DNA of 16,935 bases from the NCBI GenBank assembly GCA_964636965.1, contig CAZWST010000033.1:1-16935 (forward strand), given 5' to 3'. Below the pieces are notes generated by a model that did not search any database, had not been told where the DNA came from, and worked only from the letters and a program-made list of their open reading frames with translations. The DNA comes from CAG-582 sp964636965. GTDB taxonomy: Bacteria > Bacillota_I > Bacilli_A > RF39 > UBA660. The translations under genes and the position numbers were made by a program. Shown here piece by piece: positions 7,358 to 13,946 of this stretch. How positions within the stretch are numbered: the stretch's first letter is position 1; each line of letters opens with the position of its first letter.

Positions 7358-7879
7358 TTATTTAATCCTAAATAGATGCATAACTTTACCAACTGTATGA
7401 ATTATTTTATCAGCATTTTTCATTGCAATATTTTTTATAATAGCTTTTCCACCTACGGTGAATGATGAAATAAAAGCGGATAAAACAACAGAAATAATTG
7501 TGTTATTAAGACTAAATCTTGTTGATAAAGAAATAGCAAGTACTGCACCTAATCCTCCTGAAACTATTCCACAAACGTCACCAATTACATCATTACAAAT
7601 AGATGATATCTTACTTCCACTCTTTATTAACTTTAATGCTTCTTTAGCACCCTTTACCTTGGCTGATGACATTGAGTGAAAAGTTGCTTCTTTAGCAGTT
7701 ATTCCAGCAGTTCCAATAGCGTCAAATAAGATACCTATTAATATTACCACTACCATTATTATAAATAAAACAATCTCATTAAATGAGGCAGCTATAACAT
7801 TTGATACTGCACTAAAACAAATTGATAAAATAAATGTTAATATAAATATTGTAATAATAAAATTGTTTTCTTTTTTCAT
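7358..7879 (-). CDS. oapA: Small four-helix membrane protein, probable OLE RNA-associated protein A (OapA, DUF21/CorB-like)
   Basis: A 173-residue protein with hydrophobic segments at about 6-30, 36-58, 97-118 and 127-148. A hydrophilic stretch after the second helix contains DAIGTAG (53-59), TFHSMSSAKVKGAKEA (67-81) and CNDVIGDVCGIVSGG (95-109). A basic amphipathic tail follows. The pattern fits small proteins often labelled CorB-like in Firmicutes, and the OapA partner of OLE RNA, which is of similar size and related to DUF21/CNNM-type magnesium proteins. The strongest argument is context: it lies immediately downstream, on the same strand, of a roughly 527-nt structured transcript. AGGGTGGAGA precedes the ATG. 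It has its own promoter and is followed without a gap by PAP2 and SDR genes. The identification rests on memory of the family, not a search. Confidence 0.7.
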   Translation of the reverse strand: MKKENNFIITIFILTFILSICFSAVSNVIAASFNEIVLFIIMVVVILIGILFDAIGTAGITAKEATFHSMSSAKVKGAKEALKLIKSGSKISSICNDVIGDVCGIVSGGLGAVLAISLSTRFSLNNTIISVVLSAFISSFTVGGKAIIKNIAMKNADKIIHTVGKVMHLFRIK

Positions 7880-7897
7880 ATCTCCACCCTAATTCTT

Positions 7898-7926
7898 ATT
7901 ATAACATGTATGTTCTTTTTAGTAAA
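7898..7926 (-). promoter_or_regulatory. Promoter of the oapA-like/PAP2/SDR operon
   Basis: On the minus strand TTTACT (7926-7921), a 17-bp spacer and TATAAT (7903-7898). It lies between the terminator of the large RNA and the oapA-like start, so the protein gene can be expressed separately from the RNA. Confidence 0.65.
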
Positions 7927-7965
7927 TTAATGATTTATATTATTTATTCTTTAATAAATTTTTGC

Positions 7966-8005
7966 AAAAAAAAACTTTAATCGGATTCTTTCCCCGTATT
8001 AAAGT
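7966..8005 (-). terminator. Intrinsic terminator of the large structured RNA
   Basis: On the minus strand ACTTTAAT (8005-7998) pairs perfectly with ATTAAAGT (7981-7974). An inner CGG/CCG extension follows a single bulged A, and nine T run to 7966. This is a strong 3' end. Confidence 0.85.
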
Positions 8006-8492
8006 CAATTTGTATGGTATATTATAAATCAATTTTACGGCTTTGGTCGAGTTGAATTTCTCTGTTGTCTACTTTTGGTTACCCTTAAGTTCTTTCGATT
8101 TAAAAACAACAGTTAGTCGTTACCAATCTAACTACTCGATTACCACTTAGTCCGCACTCCAATACTTATAATATATACACGCTAGAGGTTTTCCCTAACA
8201 ATAGTGACTATTCTTATATGCTTTTGCAATTACTATTTCATATTAATTATTAATCGTATAATCCCTAGTAATCACTCACATCATGTACGTTATTTTACTA
8301 TCCTGTATAAGTGACTTGATAAAAGGAGTTTCATCAGCCATATGCCATTATGGCTTATCCTTAAATCTTAAATCTCATATCCGCCCCAACTTGGGCAGAA
8401 GAAGCAGATATGCGAAGTGTCATTTGTACAATTGGTAGATTTTTAGCCCCACCTTCAAATAGTATAATGACTAGCATAATGCACCACACATG
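7966..8492 (-). ncRNA. ole: Large structured RNA, probable OLE RNA (ornate, large, extremophilic)
   Basis: Roughly 527 nt with no plausible ORF, flanked by a near-consensus promoter and a strong terminator. Many helices can be read directly. 8412-8404 pairs with 8384-8376 (CATATCTGC/GCGGATATG, one G-U) and encloses a CCC/GGG hairpin. 8272-8266 pairs with 8235-8229 (ATTACTA/TAGTAAT). A multi-branched domain is closed by 8139-8134 with 8052-8047 (TCGAGT/ACTCGA) and holds two adjacent helices: 8132-8128 with 8116-8112, and 8111-8106 with 8068-8063. It is G-richer than its surroundings. Its length class, elaborate folding and direct adjacency to a small DUF21/CorB-like membrane protein match OLE RNA, known to bind OapA at the membrane and to affect stress tolerance. 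Known examples are somewhat longer (around 600 nt). Other large RNA classes (ROOL, GOLLD) usually sit in phage or tRNA contexts, which are absent here. Confidence 0.7.
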
Positions 8493-8498
8493 CAAAGA

Positions 8499-8527
8499 AT
8501 TATAGCATAAATATTAAAAAAATGCAA
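8499..8527 (-). promoter_or_regulatory. Promoter of the large structured RNA
   Basis: On the minus strand TTGCAT (8527-8522), a 17-bp spacer and perfect TATAAT (8504-8499); expected start near 8492. The -35 box lies only eight bases after the stop codon of the upstream gene, so the RNA has an independent promoter although it is co-oriented with that operon. Confidence 0.85.
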
Positions 8528-8534
8528 ATCGCCA

Positions 8535-9665
8535 TTAGCTTAATAATTCAAATTCGTGAGAATTATTTATTTCTATTACTTGATTATCTTCAAATTCTAT
8601 CATAACAGTTGAAGTGTCTTTTGCGTAATTTGAGGCATCTTTTTCTGTTCTAAATCCAATTTTTTTAATTCTTGTTTTATTTATTTTTTCAAGTGTACCT
8701 TTAGAGTCTAAACTAAAGTTATCTAATTTATACATATAACCATTTGTACCAATTATATATAAAGTCTCATAGTCATCATTTAATGTATAAAAACTTCCCA
8801 TATAAATTATATTATGTTCACCATCATTTAACTTCTTGGTATTATCAGTTTCTAATTGCATTAATCCATCTTTTAAAACGTAGACATAATTACCATTAAG
8901 TCCATATCCAATATAGCGATAATAAACATCATCAAAAAATAATGCATTCTTACCAGCTACATATCTAACATTATCATAAGAATCTAAATAAACTAAATCA
9001 TACTCATTACATTCACGATGAGGATAATTATTATAGGTATAATACCCAACCTTCTTAACATTAGATATCACTTTAGTTTTTTTAATATTGTTAATTATAT
9101 AGTTAATATCAAATTCCTGTTCTGGTGTATTAAATACATATAGATTATTCTTTGCATCCTTTGCAATAATAGAATATGTATCATCTTCACAAGTAGACAC
9201 AACTAGATAATCAATTATTTTATTTTGACCTTGGAATCTATAATTCTTTCCAGTAAATTCATATGCATTTAAATTATTATTATACTTCTGCTCACTAAAA
9301 ACAATTAATCCGTCAATTAGAGTTAATTCATAATAAAGTTCCTTATTCTTATAATTAGTATATATTGTTTTTCTATCTTCACCATTTGCATAGATAAATT
9401 CATGTCTACTTTTATAATCATAGTTAACCTTTTTAGAAGGATTTTCACTGAAATTATATTCGGTTGTTTCGTATCCTTTAAAGATATCCTTAATTTTTGA
9501 TGTATTAGTTATATCAGAAACTTTATTTTCATTTTTAGTTTTTTTATTATTTAAAACAATAATTAAAACTAAAAGTGCAATAAATAAAAGCAAGGTAACT
9601 ACTAACAGAACTAAAAAAGTTTTTTTCCTTTCGTCACTTAAAATTTCTTTTAACTTATTACGCAT
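8535..9665 (-). CDS. Membrane-anchored extracytoplasmic protein, unknown function
   Basis: A 376-residue protein with a short basic N-terminus, one strong hydrophobic segment at residues about 17-38 and a large polar remainder, so most of it should face outside the membrane. The outer part is rich in Tyr, Asn, Asp and short beta-type stretches with recurring patterns such as KNNLYVFN, GNYVYVLKDG and TNGYMYKLD, suggesting a beta-propeller-like repeat fold; this is inference. No enzyme motif or lipobox is visible. The ATG shares a base with the stop of the upstream gene (TAATG), so translation is coupled. Third gene of an operon with an HTH-membrane regulator and a tail-anchored protein. Only eight bases separate its stop from the promoter of the large RNA. 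Confidence 0.8.
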   Translation of the reverse strand: MRNKLKEILSDERKKTFLVLLVVTLLLFIALLVLIIVLNNKKTKNENKVSDITNTSKIKDIFKGYETTEYNFSENPSKKVNYDYKSRHEFIYANGEDRKTIYTNYKNKELYYELTLIDGLIVFSEQKYNNNLNAYEFTGKNYRFQGQNKIIDYLVVSTCEDDTYSIIAKDAKNNLYVFNTPEQEFDINYIINNIKKTKVISNVKKVGYYTYNNYPHRECNEYDLVYLDSYDNVRYVAGKNALFFDDVYYRYIGYGLNGNYVYVLKDGLMQLETDNTKKLNDGEHNIIYMGSFYTLNDDYETLYIIGTNGYMYKLDNFSLDSKGTLEKINKTRIKKIGFRTEKDASNYAKDTSTVMIEFEDNQVIEINNSHEFELLS

Positions 9666-10018
9666 TATAACTTACCTCCAAAGTAAATAAGTTCAAATAT
9701 AATTATTCCAAGAATAAGCGCTAATACTAAAAAAAGTATAATATATGTTTTCTTAGAATGTTTAATCTCGACCATTTTAACATAATCATTTTTCATTAGA
9801 TCATTTACTTCATTTATTCTTTGTTCATCAAGTTCTTCTTTGGTAATCTGGGTTGGTGTAACTATTGTTTGATGAACTTCCTCATTTATATTTTTTTTAT
9901 TTTCTTCTTCAGCTTGTCTAGCTAAAAGTACAGCTTCTTCTTTACTTACACTTATTGGTTTTGCTATACCTGTATCAAGAATTGTCTTATTTAGTATTTT
10001 TTCCTCTTCATTATTCAT
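9665..10018 (-). CDS. Small tail-anchored membrane protein, unknown function
   Basis: A 117-residue protein: an acidic, Glu/Gln/Asn-rich soluble part (residues 1-90) followed by one hydrophobic helix (about 93-114, IILFLVLALILGIIIFELIY) and a very short tail. The topology is a C-terminal anchor with the bulk inside. An upstream GTG at 10027 is possible, but the ATG at 10018 has AAGGTGG five bases before it and is preferred. It sits between an HTH-membrane regulator and a coupled extracytoplasmic protein, overlapping the latter by one base. No family recognised; a role as partner of one of these neighbours is likely from gene order only. Confidence 0.75.
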   Translation of the reverse strand: MNNEEEKILNKTILDTGIAKPISVSKEEAVLLARQAEEENKKNINEEVHQTIVTPTQITKEELDEQRINEVNDLMKNDYVKMVEIKHSKKTYIILFLVLALILGIIIFELIYFGGKL

Positions 10019-10030
10019 ATTAACCACCTT

Positions 10031-10711
10031 TTATATATTCTTTCGTTCCATAATTAATTCAAACGCAATTTCTAATAATAATATTACTCCTGTTAATAAA
10101 GTAAACATTGAACCCCAAATAAATAGCATATTCGGAAGAACTGTATCAAATACTTTAATATTTATTATTAATGGTTCAATATTTAAAACAAAAGAAATTA
10201 AACTTAGTATAAGATAAATAGATGCGATTATAAGAGATTCTAAGAAGTAATATTTTACTAGTTCTTTCCTTGTTTTGTGTCGAATAGATATTCCTAAAAG
10301 ACTTTTTGGACCAATAGCATTTTTAGATAATTCCTTTTCATCTTTTAAATAATATAATGAATTATATATAACTAATAGAGAAAAACTTAAAACGATACCT
10401 ACTAATATACTTTCCATAATTAATCCTAGTACTACTGATATAACTACTATTATTAATGAAACTAATATATTACGATACTTAGTTGTATCAATTTTTTTCT
10501 TAACTACTTTTTTTTCTTTTGTATCAATTAAATCTACTAACTCAATATTATATAAAGAACATAAAAATCTTATATCGTCCTCTCTTGGAATCTTACTACC
10601 TTCCTCCCATAAAGTTATTACATTTTTAGATACGTGCATTAGTTTTGATAAATCCTTTATAGTTAGATTATTTTGCTCACGATATTTTCTTAACAATTTT
10701 CCCTGAATCAT
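10031..10711 (-). CDS. XRE-type HTH regulator fused to a membrane domain
   Basis: A 226-residue protein. Residues 1-60 form a Cro/C1-type helix-turn-helix: the pattern LLRKYREQNNLTIKDLSKLM, then HVSKNVITLWEEGSKIP and a closing helix to DLIDTKE. A basic linker follows (KKVVKKK), then about four hydrophobic segments (roughly 80-98, 101-120, 155-177 and 190-216). This places a DNA-binding domain on the inner face of the membrane, an arrangement seen in membrane-tethered regulators of low-GC Gram-positives. The start at 10711 has AGGAGTG eight bases upstream. It is first in an operon with the tail-anchored and extracytoplasmic proteins, which could form a sensing unit. The signal and targets are unknown. 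Confidence 0.85.
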   Translation of the reverse strand: MIQGKLLRKYREQNNLTIKDLSKLMHVSKNVITLWEEGSKIPREDDIRFLCSLYNIELVDLIDTKEKKVVKKKIDTTKYRNILVSLIIVVISVVLGLIMESILVGIVLSFSLLVIYNSLYYLKDEKELSKNAIGPKSLLGISIRHKTRKELVKYYFLESLIIASIYLILSLISFVLNIEPLIINIKVFDTVLPNMLFIWGSMFTLLTGVILLLEIAFELIMERKNI

Positions 10712-10778
10712 ATTTTATCACTCCTACTTATATTCTATCATATAAGTTAATATTTTTTCTCTTAATTATTTAAAAATA

Positions 10779-10803
10779 CTAAAAAAAGAGGATTATTCCT
10801 CTT
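10779..10803 (-). terminator. Terminator of the pyrophosphatase gene
   Basis: On the minus strand AAGAGGA (10803-10797) pairs with TCCTCTT (10792-10786) around a four-base loop, followed by a run of T. It overlaps the stop codon at 10804-10802. Confidence 0.85.
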
Positions 10804-12424
10804 AATTATGTTCAATTGCGTTCATAATAAATGGCACCATTTGTTTCTTACGAGATACAACTCCTTTTAATAAATCTCCATTTTTTACATCATCAAATCC
10901 ATAAGCAATTTCAAGAATTTTTTTAGAATTATCAGAGAATAAAAGATAAGAATTATTAGTTAAAAAGTTCGTTACAAATAAAACACATGATTTATAGTCG
11001 TGGTTAGTTGCAACACGATTTAGTTCTTCAACAATCTCATCTACTCGTGGTTGGAATACTTTAAAGTCTGTTGTGAATACTTGAGCAATAGCCATATTAT
11101 AGTTACCTACTTTATAAACTTTAAAATCTTTGAATACTATTTCATTTGCTGTTAAACCATCGATTTTTACTCCACTACTTAATAATTCTAACCCATATTT
11201 ATTTAAATCAAGTTTAGCGATAGATGCAAGTTCATGAGCAACAATTCTATCTTTTTCAGTTGTAGTTGGACTTTGAAGTAAAAGTGTATCGGATATTATT
11301 CCACTTAACATAAGTGCTGCCATTTTCTTAGATATCTTAACGTTATTTTCTTTATATAAATAATATATTATCGTATTTACTGCACCAACCGACATATTAC
11401 GGAAATTTATTGGAGATGAGGTATTTATATCTCCAATATTATGATGATCAGTTATTTCAAGTATTTCAGCTTCCTCTAGTCCATCAACTGATTGAGCACG
11501 CATATTATGATCAACTAAAATTACTTTTTTCTTATTTACTTCATGAGCATCTATTGTTCTTAACATACCTAAACATTTGCCCCTACTATTTAATATAGGG
11601 TAGTTGGTATGTTTTAATTTATTTGTTTCTTCATTAAAATCTGTTAAATAATCATCTACAGTAAAAGTAATAGTGTCTACTCCTCTTTTTATAGATTTAA
11701 TTGGATTAGTTAAACATAAGACACGAGCAATTTTAAATGATGATTTATTTGTCATAATAACATTTATCTTATTCTTTTTAGCTAAATCTAATAATTCAAG
11801 ATTAAGTTTACTTCCCTTAACCATAATTATTAATTTAACTTTAGAATTAATCGCATATTTAATAATATTTTCACGATCTCCAACTATTACAATTGATTCC
11901 TCATCTATTTTAATATCTTTAATAAATGTTTCATCAGCAAATGTTGCAGCATGAGCATAACCAGATATTTCTTCATCAAACTTTAAATAATCAGTAGACT
12001 CGAGAATATTAATTAAATTGTCAAAAGACGTTTCAATATGAAGGTTTTCATTATAAATCATATCTGATGCAACTTCCTTAAGCGAAACGTATCCTTTAAA
12101 TAGTCCTGAATCATCTACTAAAGGAAGGCCAGTTATGGCATTAGCGTTCATCATTTTAAATGCTTCATATATAGTTTTATTTTCATTTATAATATAATTT
12201 TTATGATAGTTAACATCTTTTATTTGAACACGTACATCATTTAAATATGGAGGTACCTCTACCCCAAATCTATTTAAAATATATTCAGTTTCCTTATTGA
12301 TAGGACTTAATATTCTTGCCTCTGTATTCATTCCTAGTTCATTTTTTAGATTAGATAAAGTAATTGATCCACATACTGAATCAGCATCGGGATTTTTATG
12401 TCCAAAGACAAATATTTTATCCAT
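10802..12424 (-). CDS. ppaC: Family II manganese-dependent inorganic pyrophosphatase with CBS-DRTGG-CBS insert
   Basis: A 540-residue cytoplasmic enzyme that hydrolyses pyrophosphate to two phosphates. The DHH-type catalytic core is split: residues 1-65 carry GHKNPDADSV (H9, D13, D15 as metal ligands), and 300-540 carry DHN (305-307), DHH (326-328), D379 and the C-terminal SRKKQMVPFI substrate-binding segment. Between them lie a CBS domain (about 70-125), a DRTGG-type domain (about 135-240) and a second CBS domain (about 245-300). This is the length and order of the nucleotide-regulated form, inhibited by AMP or ADP and activated by ATP or diadenosine polyphosphates in studied members. GAGGTGAT precedes the ATG. 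Single-gene unit with its own promoter and terminator. Confidence 0.95.
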   Translation of the reverse strand: MDKIFVFGHKNPDADSVCGSITLSNLKNELGMNTEARILSPINKETEYILNRFGVEVPPYLNDVRVQIKDVNYHKNYIINENKTIYEAFKMMNANAITGLPLVDDSGLFKGYVSLKEVASDMIYNENLHIETSFDNLINILESTDYLKFDEEISGYAHAATFADETFIKDIKIDEESIVIVGDRENIIKYAINSKVKLIIMVKGSKLNLELLDLAKKNKINVIMTNKSSFKIARVLCLTNPIKSIKRGVDTITFTVDDYLTDFNEETNKLKHTNYPILNSRGKCLGMLRTIDAHEVNKKKVILVDHNMRAQSVDGLEEAEILEITDHHNIGDINTSSPINFRNMSVGAVNTIIYYLYKENNVKISKKMAALMLSGIISDTLLLQSPTTTEKDRIVAHELASIAKLDLNKYGLELLSSGVKIDGLTANEIVFKDFKVYKVGNYNMAIAQVFTTDFKVFQPRVDEIVEELNRVATNHDYKSCVLFVTNFLTNNSYLLFSDNSKKILEIAYGFDDVKNGDLLKGVVSRKKQMVPFIMNAIEHN

Positions 12425-12455
12425 ATTATCACCTCAATTATTTTATTCTATATGA

Positions 12456-12464
12456 ATTATAACA
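12456..12464 (-). promoter_or_regulatory. Extended -10 promoter of ppaC
   Basis: On the minus strand TGTTATAAT (12464-12456) is an extended -10 element; the -35 region has only a poor match. It lies about 32 bases before the ATG. Confidence 0.55.
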
Positions 12465-12547
12465 TAAACGAGGGTATTTTTATCTAACTTTGTTTAGCAT
12501 TGCAATTTCTATTTAAATTCTTTACATTCTTATTTGAAATACATTTC

Positions 12548-12829
12548 TTAACTAAGTCGATATTCTACTATTGATTGATGAGGATTTTTTAAATAAGTTT
12601 GTGCGTCATTCATATTTCCAAATATTTCTTCTTCAAGGAAATACCCTTCACAATCTGTATTTTTAATACGATAAATAATATCATTTTCGATATTATCTAA
12701 ATATTTTTCTTTAATAACAATATTTCTTGATTTGTACTTTTCTTTAACTCTTAGTGCATCTTCTTTATTTTTAAATACAGGCTCTAAGGATTCTCCTAAT
12801 TCAATAATTCTTAATTGATATACTAACAT
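12548..12829 (-). CDS. Small hypothetical protein (93 aa)
   Basis: A small soluble protein that I do not recognise. It contains two short similar stretches, VFKNKEDALRVKEKY (residues about 18-32) and IFGNMNDAQTYLKN (about 69-82), each looking like a strand-turn-helix, so it may be a duplicated alpha/beta unit. Basic in the first half and acidic in the second; no signal peptide or membrane segment. AGAGGT lies about seven bases upstream of the ATG. It stands alone between the LysR gene and ppaC, all on the minus strand, with about 90-bp gaps on both sides. A weak TATTAT lies at 12858-12853. Expression is likely from codon use and the ribosome site, not proven. Confidence 0.65.
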   Translation of the reverse strand: MLVYQLRIIELGESLEPVFKNKEDALRVKEKYKSRNIVIKEKYLDNIENDIIYRIKNTDCEGYFLEEEIFGNMNDAQTYLKNPHQSIVEYRLS

Positions 12830-12915
12830 AGTTTTACCTCTTTTCTATGTTAATAATACAATTAAGTTTAGAATTAATAAAATATCAAATGTTTATATTT
12901 ACTATAACATTTTTG

Positions 12916-13809
12916 TTATATCTCAATATTATAGTATTCTTTTAAGAAGACCCTTGGTGAATCAGTTAAGTATGGTTCTATGTAAACTAGACTAATTCCC
13001 GTTTTTGGAAGACCATCTAATTTTACTTCCTTTAATAGTCCATTATTTAATTCATGAGTAACTAACTCTTTTATTACATAACCTATACCAAGTTTTCTTT
13101 TTATTGCTCCAATAATAAGTTCTGATGTATGAATATTTAAAACATTATTTAATTCCACTTTATTTTTTACAAGTACTTCATCTAAATTTTGTCTGTTGGC
13201 TGTTCCTTTAATTGGAATAATTACTGGAACATTTTCTAAATCACTTAAGGTTTTAATGTTACTTGTATCATAGTCACATGCTGCAATAAAAGTATTATGT
13301 AAATTCTTTATATGTTTAATAGTGATACTTGTATCCCTTGTATGTATTGGTTCTGAATCAATCATAAAATCTATTTCATGACTTCTTAATAAATCAAGTA
13401 AGCCAGAAGTTGATTTTGATATAATAGTTATTTCAATATTTGGATATTTTTTATGAAACTCATCTAGAGAATCAAATAAATAAAATGTAGCAATATGTGA
13501 GGGAATACCAATAGATAATTTACCTTTTAATAAATTTTTATCTTCAAGGATTCGTCTTTCAGCAGTTAAAAATGAGTTATAACCTTGTTCGACATAAAAG
13601 AATAATTCTTTACCCTTATCAGTTAACTCTATTCCTTTTTTTGTACGTATAAATAATTTAGTATTAAGTTCTTGTTCAAGGGTCTTAATTGATCTTGAAA
13701 TTGCTGGCTGAGAAGTATAATTAATTGTTGCAGCTTTTGATATACTACCAGAGACTACCACGTCATAAAATGTTTTATATAAATTAAAGTTAGTATTTGA
13801 TTTGTACAT
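12916..13809 (-). CDS. LysR-family transcriptional regulator
   Basis: A 297-residue regulator of normal family length. Residues about 8-66 form the winged helix-turn-helix with the characteristic GSISKAATINYTSQPAISRS, IKTLEQELNTKLFIRT and LTDKGKEL. A linker helix follows, then the periplasmic-binding-protein-like effector domain from about 90 (KGKLSIGIPSHIA) to the end. The effector is not predictable. AAGGATG precedes the ATG at 13809. It is divergently oriented to the kinase-like gene at 13947; LysR proteins commonly control a divergent neighbour from a shared intergenic region, so that gene is its most likely target besides itself. A small hairpin without a T-run overlaps its stop (12903-12920). 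Confidence 0.93.
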   Translation of the reverse strand: MYKSNTNFNLYKTFYDVVVSGSISKAATINYTSQPAISRSIKTLEQELNTKLFIRTKKGIELTDKGKELFFYVEQGYNSFLTAERRILEDKNLLKGKLSIGIPSHIATFYLFDSLDEFHKKYPNIEITIISKSTSGLLDLLRSHEIDFMIDSEPIHTRDTSITIKHIKNLHNTFIAACDYDTSNIKTLSDLENVPVIIPIKGTANRQNLDEVLVKNKVELNNVLNIHTSELIIGAIKRKLGIGYVIKELVTHELNNGLLKEVKLDGLPKTGISLVYIEPYLTDSPRVFLKEYYNIEI

Positions 13810-13831
13810 TTTAACACATCCTTAATTATTT

Positions 13832-13846
13832 ATTATAGCTAATAAT
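13832..13846. promoter_or_regulatory. Candidate LysR operator overlapping the lysR -10 box
   Basis: ATTAT-AGCTA-ATAAT is an inverted repeat with 5-bp arms spanning 15 bp, containing the T-N11-A pattern of LysR sites. It covers the minus-strand TATAAT at 13837-13832, so binding would repress the regulator itself. In AT-rich DNA such a match can arise by chance. Confidence 0.35.
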
Positions 13847-13913
13847 ACTAAATTTTAATAGACTTTTTTGTTGATAAGTATACATTTTTTAACAATTGAT
13901 TAGATTGATATGC

Positions 13914-13919
13914 TATAAT
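13914..13919 (+). promoter_or_regulatory. Extended -10 promoter of the kinase-like gene
   Basis: TATAAT (13914-13919) preceded by TG at the extended position. A TTAACA lies 19 bp upstream (13889-13894). A start near 13926 excludes translation from the upstream ATG at 13896 and supports 13947. Confidence 0.6.
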
Positions 13920-13946
13920 GTTGCTTGGATTTTGATGGTGAGAAGT

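Noticed and set aside
7966..8492. RNase P RNA, tmRNA, group I/II intron or T-box leader in the large gap
   Set aside because: I find no GAGGAAAGTCC core, no tmRNA tag frame or acceptor end, no intron domain V-like end or reverse transcriptase, and no T-box GGGTGG motif. A strong terminator separates it from the next gene, and no aminoacyl-tRNA gene follows.
10712..10778. Promoter for the HTH-membrane operon
   Set aside because: TATGAT and TAGAAT both occur, but no convincing -35 box sits at 16-18 bp from either, so I did not list one.
12903..12920. Terminator after the LysR gene (TATAACA/TGTTATA)
   Set aside because: The hairpin is AT-only with a four-base loop and no T-run on the minus strand, so it is too weak to list as a terminator.
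13896..13946. Longer N-terminus for the kinase-like protein from the ATG at 13896
   Set aside because: That codon lies upstream of the TATAAT at 13914-13919 and has no ribosome site; 13947 has GGTGAG in front.
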